This document shows, piece after piece, positions 10,215 to 20,947 of a stretch of 64,000 nucleotides of DNA. The position numbers and the translations under genes were made by a program. Positions within the stretch are counted from its first letter, which is position 1, and each line of letters opens with the position of its first letter. The notes beneath the pieces were generated by a model. The model was not told the DNA's origin and made no database searches. It saw nothing but the letters and a program-made list of their open reading frames with translations. Source of the stretch: Prochlorococcus sp. AG-402-N17 (GTDB lineage: Bacteria; Cyanobacteriota; Cyanobacteriia; PCC-6307; Cyanobiaceae); the NCBI GenBank assembly GCA_003216455.1, contig QCIV01000002.1, positions 1-64,000 on the forward strand, in the 5' to 3' direction.

Positions 10215-10386
10215 TAATAATTAGATTACTAGTTTCTCCCAATTTTGATTTTATTAGTGCTGCCTATTCATTCTAGTCTTTTAAAAAAGTTGCATTTCTT
10301 AAAAACCAGATTTTGTATTAAATAATACAAATGAATGCATTGATCGAAATTTAAATTGCTTAAAAATTAATCTCGAAAAAAATTTT

Positions 10387-11940
10387 ATGTTAAGTGATGT
10401 TTGGTCTTTAAATGGCAGATATAGAACTCTTCACCTCACCTGGTTTGCCTTTTTCCTTACTTTTGTTGTTTGGTTTAACCTCGCACCTCTTGCAACTACT
10501 GTTAAAGCAGATTTAGGATTATCTGTTGCTCAAATTAGAACAGTAGCAATATGTAATGTTGCTTTGACTATCCCTGCAAGAGTTTTGATTGGAATGTTAT
10601 TGGATAAATTTGGCCCAAGAAAAACTTACTCAACAATCTTGATATTTTCTGTCGTCCCATGTTTATTATTTGCTAGTGCTCAAGACTTCAATCAACTTGT
10701 TATTTCGAGATTGCTTTTGTCAATAGTAGGAGCAGGTTTTGTTATCGGAATAAGAATGGTATCTGAGTGGTTCCCTCCCAAAGAAATTGGTTTGGCTGAG
10801 GGAATATATGGAGGATGGGGAAATTTTGGATCTGCTTTTTCTGCCCTTTCTCTTGTTGCCGTAGCTGGATTCTTGTCTTTTTCAGGAGGGTTTGAGTTGC
10901 CAACTGGAGCTGTACTTAATTGGAGGGGAGCTATTGCTCTTACAGGAATTATTTCTTTCGTTTATGGAATTATTTATTTCTTTAGTGTGACTGATACACC
11001 TCCAGGAAAACCTTATCAAAGGCCTGCAAAAACAGCTGGTTTAGAAGTAACGAGTATAAGAGATTTTTGGGGTTTAATTGGGATGAATGTTCCATTCGCA
11101 GCAATTCTTTCAGTCCTATGTTGGAGACTTCAAAAAGTAGGTTTCCTTACTTCATCTACTTATCCAATAGCCTTAATCGCAGTTTTAGCGTGGTTTATTT
11201 TCCAAACTTGGGGAATTATAAGAACGAATATTGAATTATTAAATGGAACTAAAATTTACCCTAAAGAAGATAGATATGAATTCAAACAAGTAGCTATTTT
11301 GGAATTAACTTACATTGTAAATTTTGGATCAGAATTGGCAGTAGTTTCAATGCTTCCTAGTTTCTTTGAATTTACATTTGATTTACCTAAAGCTGTAGCC
11401 GGAATTCTTGCATCATGTTATGCATTTGTGAATTTAATAGCTAGACCTGCCGGAGGATTGATATCTGACAGAACAGGCAATAGAAAAAATACAATGGGAT
11501 TCCTAACTATGGGATTAGGGTTTGGATATCTATTGATGTCTTTAATAAAACCTGGAACTTTCACAGGATCAGCAGGAATTCTTATGGCTGTATTTTTAAC
11601 TATGCTTTGTTCATTTTTTGTTCAATCAGGAGAAGGTTCAACTTTTGCTTTAGTTCCCCTAGTTAAAAAAAGAGTAACAGGACAAATAGCTGGATTGGTT
11701 GGGGCTTATGGAAATGTTGGTGCAGTAACTTATCTAAATATTTATAGCCTTTTACCTTTATGGATGGGTGGAGGTAAAGATCCTTCTCCAGAAATAATTG
11801 CCGCTTCAAATAGTGCCTTCTTCCAAATCTTAGGTATAGCAGGATTAATAGTTGGATTCTTCTGTTATTTCTTTTTAAAGGAACCTCAAGGATCATTCGC
11901 GGATGCTTATGAAGGCGAAAAAGCTGAAAATTACGTTTAA
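10387..11940 (+). CDS. napA: MFS nitrate/nitrite transporter (NrtP/NapA-type)
   Basis: NNP-type MFS: RVLIGMLLDKFGPRKTYS; GGWGNFGSAFSAL; next to narB. Confidence 0.93.
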   Translation: MLSDVWSLNGRYRTLHLTWFAFFLTFVVWFNLAPLATTVKADLGLSVAQIRTVAICNVALTIPARVLIGMLLDKFGPRKTYSTILIFSVVPCLLFASAQDFNQLVISRLLLSIVGAGFVIGIRMVSEWFPPKEIGLAEGIYGGWGNFGSAFSALSLVAVAGFLSFSGGFELPTGAVLNWRGAIALTGIISFVYGIIYFFSVTDTPPGKPYQRPAKTAGLEVTSIRDFWGLIGMNVPFAAILSVLCWRLQKVGFLTSSTYPIALIAVLAWFIFQTWGIIRTNIELLNGTKIYPKEDRYEFKQVAILELTYIVNFGSELAVVSMLPSFFEFTFDLPKAVAGILASCYAFVNLIARPAGGLISDRTGNRKNTMGFLTMGLGFGYLLMSLIKPGTFTGSAGILMAVFLTMLCSFFVQSGEGSTFALVPLVKKRVTGQIAGLVGAYGNVGAVTYLNIYSLLPLWMGGGKDPSPEIIAASNSAFFQILGIAGLIVGFFCYFFLKEPQGSFADAYEGEKAENYV

Positions 11941-11975
11941 CCAATAACTATTGAGATATTTATAAAAGAAATTTT

Positions 11976-14087
11976 ATGAATTTTACTAAAAGTCAATGCC
12001 CATATTGCGGTGTTGGCTGTGGTTTAAAAATGAAGCCTAAAAGTTCGGTTTCTGAGGATAAATGGTTAGTCAGTGGAGATAGGGATAGTCCTTCAACTCA
12101 AGGTAAATTGTGCGTAAAAGGAGCAACAGTATGTGAGACCTTAAAAGATGGGAGATTAAAAGAACCACTTTATAGGGAAAATTTAAATGAAGAATTTAAA
12201 GAAATTTCCTGGGACGAATCATACGAAATTCTGAAAGAGAATATTTTGAGTTCTATAAAAAATTATGGACCTGATTCAATAGCTATGTATGGCTCAGGTC
12301 AATTTCATACTGAAGATTATTACGTAGCCCAAAAGCTTCTCAAGGGAGCAATAGGCACAAATAATTTTGATGCTAATTCAAGACTATGTATGAGCTCAGC
12401 AGTAGCTGGATATAACAGAAGTTTTGGCTCTGATGGCCCACCTTGTTGTTATGAAGATATTGATCATTGCTCTTTAATTTTATTAATAGGGACAAATACT
12501 GCAGAATGTCATCCCGTTCTTTTTGATCGAATTAAAAAACGTAAAAGAAACGTAAATGATAATTTAAAAGTAATAGTAATTGATCCAAGAGAAACTGAAA
12601 CTTCATCCATAGCAGATTTTTACTTACAAATTTCTTCTGGAACAGATCTATTTTTATTTATTGGGATTGCGAATTATCTTTATAAGAATCAATTAACTGA
12701 TCAAAATTTCATTGATAAGTCGACCGAAAGCTATTTTGATTTTGTAAAACATATACAAAAATGGGATTTAAAAAAAATAAGTGAAATTTGCAATATATCC
12801 GAGAAAACAATTATTGATATTGCAAAATTATGGGGAGAAAGCAAAAATGTTCTAAGTCTTTGGTCGATGGGTTTGAATCAAAGGCAAGAGGGTACAGCAG
12901 CAGTAAATGGGCTAATAAATCTTCATTTAATGACCGGCCATATAGGCAAAGAAGGTTCTGGTCCTTTTTCCTTAACTGGCCAACCAAATGCTATGGGTGG
13001 GAGAGAAGCAGGAGGACTATCGCACCTTCTTCCAGGATATAGGTTTGTAAAAAATAAAAAAGATAGGAATGAAATTGAAAAAATATGGGGGTTCCCTGAG
13101 GGAAAGATATCTGCAAAACAGGGTCTATCTGCATTTGAACAAATAGAAGCTATAAAAAAAGGATCTGTGAAAATTTGGTGGATTGCAGCTACGAACCCTT
13201 TGGTTAGCATGCCTAATTTAAACTTTGTAAAAAAAACACTTTTAAAATGTCCTTTAATTATCCTGAACGAATCTTATGAACAAAGTGAATCAATTAAATA
13301 TGCTCATCTAGTATTGCCAGCAGCTCAATGGAGCGAAAAAGATGGTGTTATGACAAATTCAGAAAGAAGAGTAACACTTTGCCCATCTTTCAGAGAATCG
13401 AATAAAAATTCAAAACCAGATTGGCAAATATTTGCTGAATTAGGACAGAAGATAGGCTATTTCAAACAATTTGAATATGAATCTTCATCGGAAGTTTATG
13501 ATGAATTTTTAAAAACTACTACAAAAAGATTATGCGATATGAGCGGTTTATCATATCAATTATTAAAAAATCATGGTCCTCAACAATGGCCTTATCCTAA
13601 AGGCAGCGTACCTAGTACATCTTCAAAAAGATTATATGAAGATGGTTATTTCCCAACTGAGACTGGCAAAGCAAATTTTTGTATTGATGATCCTATTGGG
13701 TTGGCTGAACCCCCTTCAGATGAGTACCCACTAATTTTGACAATTGGAAGATATCTAAGTCAATGGCATACAATGACAAGAACTTCTAAAGTCCAAAAAC
13801 TTACAAAAAAGAATCCAGAACCGTTATTGGAAATTAATTCTAAAGATGCTTTATCTTTAAAAATCAAAAATGATGAAATAGTAAAAATTAAATCCAAAAG
13901 AGGGGAAGTTCAAGCAAAAGTTCTGATTACTGACAAAATTAAAGCAGGTACAGTTTTTTTACCAATGCATTGGGGTTTTAGTCAAAAAAATATGTGTGAA
14001 GTAAACTCTTTGATGCATGAAAAGTCATGCCCGATATCAAAACAACCGGAATTAAAAGCATGCTCAGTAATAATTGTTCCAAACTAG
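11976..14087 (+). CDS. narB: Assimilatory nitrate reductase
   Basis: CPYCGVGCGLKMKP Fe-S site; molybdopterin oxidoreductase motifs; 703 aa. Confidence 0.97.
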   Translation: MNFTKSQCPYCGVGCGLKMKPKSSVSEDKWLVSGDRDSPSTQGKLCVKGATVCETLKDGRLKEPLYRENLNEEFKEISWDESYEILKENILSSIKNYGPDSIAMYGSGQFHTEDYYVAQKLLKGAIGTNNFDANSRLCMSSAVAGYNRSFGSDGPPCCYEDIDHCSLILLIGTNTAECHPVLFDRIKKRKRNVNDNLKVIVIDPRETETSSIADFYLQISSGTDLFLFIGIANYLYKNQLTDQNFIDKSTESYFDFVKHIQKWDLKKISEICNISEKTIIDIAKLWGESKNVLSLWSMGLNQRQEGTAAVNGLINLHLMTGHIGKEGSGPFSLTGQPNAMGGREAGGLSHLLPGYRFVKNKKDRNEIEKIWGFPEGKISAKQGLSAFEQIEAIKKGSVKIWWIAATNPLVSMPNLNFVKKTLLKCPLIILNESYEQSESIKYAHLVLPAAQWSEKDGVMTNSERRVTLCPSFRESNKNSKPDWQIFAELGQKIGYFKQFEYESSSEVYDEFLKTTTKRLCDMSGLSYQLLKNHGPQQWPYPKGSVPSTSSKRLYEDGYFPTETGKANFCIDDPIGLAEPPSDEYPLILTIGRYLSQWHTMTRTSKVQKLTKKNPEPLLEINSKDALSLKIKNDEIVKIKSKRGEVQAKVLITDKIKAGTVFLPMHWGFSQKNMCEVNSLMHEKSCPISKQPELKACSVIIVPN

Positions 14088-14096
14088 GCAATAATC

Positions 14097-14558
14097 TTAT
14101 TTCAGAATCTCATCAAATGCTCTATCCAAATTGTTGTGTTCATGACTTGGTCTAACTAATTTGCAAAAAGCAAATCTATCTAATTCGTTTAAATTTCTCC
14201 ATTTTTCAACTGAAATATTAATTCCCCTTGCTAGTGCTGATTTTAAAACTTGGTCAGGAACTTTATTTTTATTTTGCCAAGGTTGATTAATTGAAATTTC
14301 TATTTCTTTTGCTTCTCCATATTTTGAATTAGATGTAATTTCTTTTAAAAAAGTTTTTAAATCAATAAGGTCGTTTTTTGAATCTGGCCAATCTACTATC
14401 TTATTTTTTTCAATTAAATTAAAATCTTGCCAATGAGTAAGTTTTAATTTAATTCCAATTAAATCAAGTTTCCTTCTTACACATAAAGGAATGCATCTTA
14501 AGTCTTTAATAAAATCATCCTCGAAATTAAAATAATGATTTGATTGACTGTTAACCAA
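14097..14558 (-). CDS. narM: Nitrate reductase-associated protein NarM
   Basis: FNFEDDFIKDLRCIPLCVRRKLDLIGIKLKLTHW; adjacent to narB. Confidence 0.85.
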   Translation of the reverse strand: MVNSQSNHYFNFEDDFIKDLRCIPLCVRRKLDLIGIKLKLTHWQDFNLIEKNKIVDWPDSKNDLIDLKTFLKEITSNSKYGEAKEIEISINQPWQNKNKVPDQVLKSALARGINISVEKWRNLNELDRFAFCKLVRPSHEHNNLDRAFDEILK

Positions 14559-14659
14559 AATTAAATTGATATTTTATTAATAAATTAATGCTAAGTATAA
14601 AAAATTGATATTAGCTTTATTAAAAATTTTATTTTTTGTATTATTGAATAAATTGCTAA

Positions 14660-15145
14660 ATGGAAATGGATAAATCTTTAACTCATATTAATGAAAGGGG
14701 AGAAATGAACATAGTTGATATTTCAGATAAAGTAGAAACTAAAAGAGAGGCTTTAGCAGAAGGATATATTAATTTAAACAATGAAATATTAGAAAAAATA
14801 AAAAATGAAAAAATTAAAAAAGGTGATATTTTTGCAGCGGCTAGATTTTCTGCAATAAATGGTGCAAAAAAAACCTCAGAACTTATTCCTCTCTGTCATA
14901 ATTTATCATTGAATAAAATCACAATTGATTTTGAAATTTGTGAATCAATGAAAGCAATTAAAATTATTGCTTTTTGCAAATCTCATTCTAAAACAGGTGT
15001 TGAGATGGAGGCTCTTACATCAGTTTCAATTGGTCTTCTCACTCTATATGACATGCTCAAAGCTTTAGATCCTTTTATGACTATTGATAATATTCGCCTT
15101 TTAGAAAAAAAAGGTGGTAAAAATGGAATATTAAAAAGAAGTTAA
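14660..15145 (+). CDS. moaC: Cyclic pyranopterin monophosphate synthase
   Basis: AAKKTSELIPLCHNL-type motif; KTGVEMEALTSVSIGLLTLYDMLKA. Confidence 0.96.
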   Translation: MEMDKSLTHINERGEMNIVDISDKVETKREALAEGYINLNNEILEKIKNEKIKKGDIFAAARFSAINGAKKTSELIPLCHNLSLNKITIDFEICESMKAIKIIAFCKSHSKTGVEMEALTSVSIGLLTLYDMLKALDPFMTIDNIRLLEKKGGKNGILKRS

Positions 15146-15157
15146 GTACTCACAATA

Positions 15158-16420
15158 ATGGGAATTGATATCAATAATCAGGGTCTTTATTTAAACGATG
15201 CTATTAAAAAAATCTTGGAAGAGATGGATACTTTAATAGTGAATAATGAAATTTTACATAAGGAAGAGATCAATTTAGACGAAGCACTTGGAAAAGTTTC
15301 TATGGAGGAAATCTTATCTGAGGAAGATATGCCAGGTTATAGATCATCAGTTATGGATGGATATGCGTTAGGAGAATCAACTAAAGGGAATAAATGGAAA
15401 ATTGTCGGAGAGTCTTTTCCCGGAAAGCCATTTAATGATCTTCTTAAAAAAGGTGAAGCTGTAACTATTAGCACAGGTTCATTTGTGCCAGATAATTGTT
15501 TTTCTGTGATACCTCAAGAACAAGTTTCTTTAGAATTTTTAAAAGGAAATGAGTATATTATTAAAAAAGAAACATCATCTAATAACTCTTGGATTAGAGA
15601 AAAAAATGATCAAGTATTTAAAGGTGAAATATTAATCAAGAAGGGGGTAAAGATTACACCTGGGATTTTAAGTAAATTAGCAAGTTGTGGGATAAAAACT
15701 ATAAAAGTTAGTAAAATTTCTAAATTAGGTTTACTAATTACTGGAGATGAACTTATCAAATCAGGGACTGCAAGAAAGAAAGGAGAAATATGGGAAAGTA
15801 ATAGTATTTTGATAAAATCAATTGCAAAAAATCTTGGATTTGAAATTAATGAAATTCATATAGAAAAAGATAATTATCAAAATATAAAAAATTCTCTTAG
15901 AAATATTTCTGAATTAAATGATGTGGTTATTTCAGTTGGTGGGATATCAGTGGGTAAAAAAGATTTTTTAAAAGATATTATTAACGAGATAGGAGAGATT
16001 AAATTTTGGAAACTATTTTTAAAGCCAGGAAAACCATTTGCTTTTGGATTGATAAACAAAAAAATTCCTTATTTTGGATTACCTGGGAATCCCGTTTCAG
16101 CAGCTATTACTTTTATCCAACTTGTTTGGCCCGCACTTCAGAAACTTGAAGGAATTACTAATATTGAATTCCCCCTTAGGATTAAGGTTAAGCTGAATTC
16201 TGATTTGAAAAGAAGAAAAGGGAGACCTGAATTGCTTAGAGGAAAACTTATCGTTAATGAAGAAGGTGAATTAATTGCAGATATTTCTGAAGAACAATCC
16301 TCATCAAAGATTAGTTCAATATCTAATTCAGATTTATTAATAGAAATACCTTCTGAAATTGATTTTTGTCAAAAAGGAAATTTATTATGGGCACAACTTT
16401 TAAAAAATAATTTTCTATAA
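15158..16420 (+). CDS. moeA: Molybdopterin molybdenumtransferase
   Basis: PGYRSSVMDGYAL; ISVGGISVGKKDFLKD; PYFGLPGNPVSA. Confidence 0.96.
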   Translation: MGIDINNQGLYLNDAIKKILEEMDTLIVNNEILHKEEINLDEALGKVSMEEILSEEDMPGYRSSVMDGYALGESTKGNKWKIVGESFPGKPFNDLLKKGEAVTISTGSFVPDNCFSVIPQEQVSLEFLKGNEYIIKKETSSNNSWIREKNDQVFKGEILIKKGVKITPGILSKLASCGIKTIKVSKISKLGLLITGDELIKSGTARKKGEIWESNSILIKSIAKNLGFEINEIHIEKDNYQNIKNSLRNISELNDVVISVGGISVGKKDFLKDIINEIGEIKFWKLFLKPGKPFAFGLINKKIPYFGLPGNPVSAAITFIQLVWPALQKLEGITNIEFPLRIKVKLNSDLKRRKGRPELLRGKLIVNEEGELIADISEEQSSSKISSISNSDLLIEIPSEIDFCQKGNLLWAQLLKNNFL

Positions 16421-16900
16421 TTCAAAGCCTAATTCAGTATTCTTTTTTACCCATGAGGATCCTTTGAAAGTCCATTCTTTTTTCCAAAAAGGAACTTTGT
16501 ATTTTGTAAATTCAAGTATTTCTTGGAGATATTTATTTGCAATGCCTCTATGATTTGCACTTACTGCTATTAAAATAATAGGTTCGTTTGGGTAAATGAA
16601 ACCTATCCTGTGTAAGAGAAAAATACATAAATCATCCTGTTTTTCAGAAATTTTCATTAAATATCTTTTAATATAATTTTCGGTCATTCCTTTATAATAA
16701 ACAATTTCTAGTTTCTTTAAATCATTTCCAAATTGATCAAAAGGCCTTACTCTTCCAATAAAAAGTGAGTTTGCTGAATTCTTATTGACCTTCTCCCAAA
16801 GTTCGAATTCTTCATAAGGATTAAAAGTTTCTTCTAGGATTTTAAATTGTATTCTTAAATTATCCACCGGTAAACATTGGCATAAATGCCACCTCATCAT
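16415..16900 (-). CDS. moaE: Molybdopterin synthase catalytic subunit
   Basis: GRVRPFDQFGNDLKKLEIVYYKGM; HRIGFIYPNEPIILIAVSANHRG; KVPFWKKE; overlaps moaD. Confidence 0.9.
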   Translation of the reverse strand: MMRWHLCQCLPVDNLRIQFKILEETFNPYEEFELWEKVNKNSANSLFIGRVRPFDQFGNDLKKLEIVYYKGMTENYIKRYLMKISEKQDDLCIFLLHRIGFIYPNEPIILIAVSANHRGIANKYLQEILEFTKYKVPFWKKEWTFKGSSWVKKNTELGFEL

Positions 16901-17111
16901 CTGGATTTATCTTCGCATCCATATCTGTAATTTCTTGATTAATAGAAACGATAATATTATCTTGAGGTAAATTAGAATTAATTAATTTCCATACAGAAAA
17001 AACCTTCATTTGAGAGCCTTCAATTGTAAGAAATTTTTCATTCCATCCTAGATCTTCAGCGATACTAGATAATAAAACCACCTTAATTTTGTTAGATTTT
17101 TCACTTTCCAT
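16860..17111 (-). CDS. moaD: Molybdopterin synthase sulfur carrier subunit
   Basis: Ubiquitin-like fold ending in EVAFMPMFTGG (C-terminal GG). Confidence 0.9.
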   Translation of the reverse strand: MESEKSNKIKVVLLSSIAEDLGWNEKFLTIEGSQMKVFSVWKLINSNLPQDNIIVSINQEITDMDAKINPDDEVAFMPMFTGG

Positions 17112-17146
17112 CTATAGTGATCTAGTAACTAATGGTTTAATTTTAA

Positions 17147-17641
17147 GTGGTTTCTATAGCTTTGCTTACTGTTTCTGATACTCGTAACACAAAAAATGAT
17201 GAGAGTGGAAATTATCTACTTCAAGAGGCTGAGAAATCAGGACACAATATCTTTAATAAGATAATTTGCAAAGATGATATTTATTTAATTAGAAAATATA
17301 TAAGCGATTGGATCTCAGATCCAAATATTGATGTGATTATTACAACAGGTGGTACAGGAATTACAGCTAGGGACGTTACTCCTGAAGCTGTTAGACCTTT
17401 ATTAGATAAAGAAATAGATGGTTTTGGGGAAACTTTTAGATTTTTATCATTTAAAAAGATAGGAACAAGTACTTTACAAAGTAGGTGTATTGCGGGGTCT
17501 GCAAATGGTAAGTTTTTATTCGTTTTGCCTGGATCTAAGGATGCTGTGATGACAGGTTGGCAAGATATAATTTCTTATCAACTTAATGAAAATACAAAAC
17601 CTTGTAATTTAATAAATCTCATTGATAAGTTAAAACAATAA
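17147..17641 (+). CDS. moaB: Molybdenum cofactor biosynthesis protein B
   Basis: LTVSDTR; ITTGGTGITARDVTPEAV; FVLPGSKDAVMTGW. Confidence 0.95.
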   Translation: MVSIALLTVSDTRNTKNDESGNYLLQEAEKSGHNIFNKIICKDDIYLIRKYISDWISDPNIDVIITTGGTGITARDVTPEAVRPLLDKEIDGFGETFRFLSFKKIGTSTLQSRCIAGSANGKFLFVLPGSKDAVMTGWQDIISYQLNENTKPCNLINLIDKLKQ

Positions 17642-17650
17642 TTCTCTAGT

Positions 17651-18379
17651 TTATTTATTTATTAGAAATTGATTTGAGATTACTTTTTGATTTTTTATGC
17701 ATTTAATTAGAGAAGGATCTTTTATTTCATTTTCTAATTTTGATAATTGTTCAAAACTATTATCATTCCAAATACTCCCTAAAGAAAAAATTGCATATTT
17801 AGCGATTTCTAATTCTTTATTTAAAGAATATTTATAGAGCAATTTACAAACTATTTCGCTTTCTCTTCTTTTTAATATAGAGATTATCTTGTAGTTGATT
17901 TTGAAATTATCGTAAATTTTTATTTGATCAATAAAATATAATAATTTTTCATCAGTTAATTGATGAGCTTTGAAATGGAGAATATTAAGGCCTGCAATCC
18001 AAAATTCTATTTCGCAAATATCGAATATTTCTCTAATTAATTCAAGTTCGATTTCTGCTCCCCAGGGCTCTAAAGCGTTTATTATATGAATACTTAACTT
18101 ATTATTTTGATAAAGATTTTTAAGTAAAAGATCTTTTGCATTTTTTTCATTTGTTAATTTTAGAGCCTCAATAAATTCAACTTTAAGGCCAAATTTTTTT
18201 ATCATCTTTTCAAGTAAAAAATATCCTTTCCTTTCTTGCATACCTATCTTTTCAGCAATAACTTTACGAATCTCAAAAGATAATTCCAATGAATAGTAGG
18301 AAAATAGAATGTCAAGATCTAATTTTTTTGAACCTAATCCATTTAAAACTTCTAATATTTCAGATTCACTTTTGCTCAT
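17651..18379 (-). CDS. nirX: NirX-like protein adjacent to nirA
   Basis: Repetitive helical protein immediately 3' of nirA in a nitrate cluster; assigned mainly by synteny. Confidence 0.6.
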   Translation of the reverse strand: MSKSESEILEVLNGLGSKKLDLDILFSYYSLELSFEIRKVIAEKIGMQERKGYFLLEKMIKKFGLKVEFIEALKLTNEKNAKDLLLKNLYQNNKLSIHIINALEPWGAEIELELIREIFDICEIEFWIAGLNILHFKAHQLTDEKLLYFIDQIKIYDNFKINYKIISILKRRESEIVCKLLYKYSLNKELEIAKYAIFSLGSIWNDNSFEQLSKLENEIKDPSLIKCIKNQKVISNQFLINK

Positions 18380-18389
18380 TAATATATTT

Positions 18390-19982
18390 TTAGGTTTTTA
18401 ACTTTGCATTAAACTTGTTGATTAAAATTTCTTTTATTAAATTATAAATTTCATGTTTACTAACTTTTTTAAATTCTGTTTCACCTAAGGTTTGCATGTG
18501 ATCTTGTCTTCCTCCAATACTGACATTATATCCATCCTCAGTTCCACCTCCCTCTTTTTTTACCTTTGTACCGGTCATGCCAATACCACCCATATGAGCT
18601 TGTCCACAATTATTTGGACAACCTGTCCAATGGATTTTAACCTCCTCTGATAATTCAAGTTCTCTATCTAATTTTTCAGAAATATTCCTTGCTATATCTT
18701 TGGTATTTGCAAGAGCAAAGCTACAATAACTACTCCCTGTACATGAAACGGTACTTGCTGAAAAATGGGATGGATTTAATTTGAATTTATTAAAAATTTC
18801 TTCATCACCAAATTCTTCTAAAATATTATCTTTCAGGCCAACAATAACTAGATTTTGATCTTCGGTTAGTCTTACTTCACTTTGTCCATATTTTTCACTT
18901 AGTCTTGCAATTTCTTGTATGTCTTCTACACATAACCTACCTACAGGAATATGTAATCCAGCAAAGTAAAGATTGTTTTGTTTTTGTTTATTAATCCCAA
19001 ATAAACTTCTTTGTTTTTCATTGAAAATTGAGCCTGGATCGTTCGACAAAGTTCCAAATTTTTCTTCTACAAGTTCTCTAAATTTTTCGATACCTATAGA
19101 GTTCAAATAATATCTAAATCTTCCTTTATTTCTTAGAAATCTATCTCCATTATCTCGCCAAAGGGAACAAATAATTCCAGTTATTTTGCATATATCTTTT
19201 TCTTCTACCCAGACATCTAGAGGTAGAGCATAAGCATTCAAAGTTGCTGACAATATTCCTCCTACCCAGATACCAAAGCCTAGTATTCCATTTTTAAAAA
19301 CAGGATGAAAGATAAGATCATTATGTAGAAGAAAATTATCTTTTGCTCCTGCAACTGCAGTATTCCACTTCCTCGGTAAATTCGAGAATTCGGGGTTTCC
19401 ATTACCAGAATTTGTTAAGTAATTTTCTAATTCAGAAGTATATTTTCTCGTATCTATAATTTCTTCAGAATCAATTCCCGCTAGTGGATTGCCAGTAACA
19501 TTTCTTGGATTATCCATTCCAGACTGAACGGATGTAATATCAACCTCTCTAAGTCTTTTAATAATATCTGGTAGATCATTTATCAAAACCCCCCTTAATT
19601 GAATATTTTGCCTAGTTGTTATATCTGCAGAACCGTCTTCTCCGTATCTAGCAACTATTGACGCGATTACTCTCAACTGATTAGAGTTTAAAATTCCATT
19701 GGGAACTCTAAGCCTCATCATAAATCTTCCGGGAGTTTTTGGTCTCCAAAAAAGGCCATACCACTTTAAGCGCATTTGCAAATCTACTTCATCCATCTCT
19801 TCCCACCCTTTAAGAGCATAATCATCTAACTCTTCAAAAATTTTCAGACCATCTTTCTCCGCCTTTTGCTTTTCAATCTTATTTAATTTTTTATCATTTA
19901 AATAATATTGCATATTAATTTTTATACTTTTATTCTTATGAGATTTTAGACAATTTAATGTTTCCTCATATACAAATGTCAA
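18390..19982 (-). CDS. nirA: Ferredoxin-nitrite reductase
   Basis: TCTGSSYCSFALANTK and CPNNCGQ siroheme/Fe-S motifs; likely real start at 19913 (MQYYLNDKKLNK). Confidence 0.95.
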   Translation of the reverse strand: MTFVYEETLNCLKSHKNKSIKINMQYYLNDKKLNKIEKQKAEKDGLKIFEELDDYALKGWEEMDEVDLQMRLKWYGLFWRPKTPGRFMMRLRVPNGILNSNQLRVIASIVARYGEDGSADITTRQNIQLRGVLINDLPDIIKRLREVDITSVQSGMDNPRNVTGNPLAGIDSEEIIDTRKYTSELENYLTNSGNGNPEFSNLPRKWNTAVAGAKDNFLLHNDLIFHPVFKNGILGFGIWVGGILSATLNAYALPLDVWVEEKDICKITGIICSLWRDNGDRFLRNKGRFRYYLNSIGIEKFRELVEEKFGTLSNDPGSIFNEKQRSLFGINKQKQNNLYFAGLHIPVGRLCVEDIQEIARLSEKYGQSEVRLTEDQNLVIVGLKDNILEEFGDEEIFNKFKLNPSHFSASTVSCTGSSYCSFALANTKDIARNISEKLDRELELSEEVKIHWTGCPNNCGQAHMGGIGMTGTKVKKEGGGTEDGYNVSIGGRQDHMQTLGETEFKKVSKHEIYNLIKEILINKFNAKLKT

Positions 19983-20076
19983 TAAATATTGATTATTTAT
20001 TTTTGACGACGAATTCCATGTTTTAGGAAACTCTTAAGCTCATAAAAAAATAAAGGCTTTTTCTTTACCGAATCAC

Positions 20077-20346
20077 TTATCCGTAATTGTGCGATACTTC
20101 TGTCCACCCATTTTGGTGCAATTCGTGCCACTTTTCCCAGGCTGAACCTATGTTGAGTCTTTCAGAGGATTTGTAACCTCCAGGTTCTCCAAGGTGATTT
20201 GTGTAGAAAAGATGAGTATGAATTTTTAAATTAGGTTTAGGAGAATTTTTGCATTCTTCGAAAAAGATTATTCTGCTGCCTTCGGGATTTAGTAGACAAC
20301 CGTTTGGCATGCTAGTGCTACAACCAAATAAGTAATTAGGCTTCAT
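20077..20346 (-). CDS. Hypothetical protein, possibly DUF1651-type
   Basis: ends AWEKWHELHQNGWTEV, resembling the small-protein C-termini at 35244 and 48846. Confidence 0.5.
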   Translation of the reverse strand: MKPNYLFGCSTSMPNGCLLNPEGSRIIFFEECKNSPKPNLKIHTHLFYTNHLGEPGGYKSSERLNIGSAWEKWHELHQNGWTEVSHNYG

Positions 20347-20411
20347 GCTTTCACCTTATAAAGCTTTTTGAATATTAATACATTTGTACTATAAATTATA
20401 TCCTCCTTGTT

Positions 20412-20678
20412 TTGCTGTCAATCCTTTTAAGGTTAAGTACTTATTTACTAATAATAATTTTGTTTTTTAATAAAAAAGATAATTTCTTTAGGCTTATGAA
20501 TTACAGGGAAGATCTAGAAATCAAACTACAAAAAGTAACGCTTGCAATGCAGGAAGTTGTAGAGGATATCCATAAAACTGATCCTGAGAAGCAAAGAATA
20601 ATTTCCAAACTTATTGAATTTAAAGAAGCAATAATATCAAAAGGTATTGAACTTAACATTGAATTAGAGGCAGCCTAG
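20412..20678 (+). CDS. Hypothetical protein (likely start at MNYREDLE, 20496)
   Basis: ORF track; upstream part has no obvious coding character. Confidence 0.5.
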   Translation: MLSILLRLSTYLLIIILFFNKKDNFFRLMNYREDLEIKLQKVTLAMQEVVEDIHKTDPEKQRIISKLIEFKEAIISKGIELNIELEAA

Positions 20679-20751
20679 AAATATTGAATATCTCATGAAT
20701 GTTTAATAACTTTTAGAATAATTTTATTAACAAAGAAGGGTTATTTATCAA

Positions 20752-20913
20752 ATGCAGCCTGGTACTTTTGAATTATTGATTCTTGTATTTATCTTTTTAG
20801 GTCTTCAAGCTTGGTGGATTATCCCAATAGTTATTAAGAATAATAAATTAAATAAGAGAGGTAAGGATTTAAGAGAGGAAATAAAGCAATTAGAAAAGTT
20901 ATATAAAAAATAA
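20752..20913 (+). CDS. Small single-TM protein (53 aa)
   Basis: MQPGTFELLILVFIFLGLQAWWIIPIVIKNNKLNKRGKDLREEIKQLEKLYKK. Confidence 0.65.
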   Translation: MQPGTFELLILVFIFLGLQAWWIIPIVIKNNKLNKRGKDLREEIKQLEKLYKK

Positions 20914-20947
20914 ATTAGTTTATTTTTTTGCAAATTAACTATTATTA

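Noticed and set aside
11663-11944. Minus ORF over the nitrate transporter 3' end
   Set aside because: Antisense of a confident MFS gene; no independent support.
12830-13210. ORFs 12830-13042 (+) and 12923-13210 (-)
   Set aside because: Alternate-frame or antisense shadows of narB.
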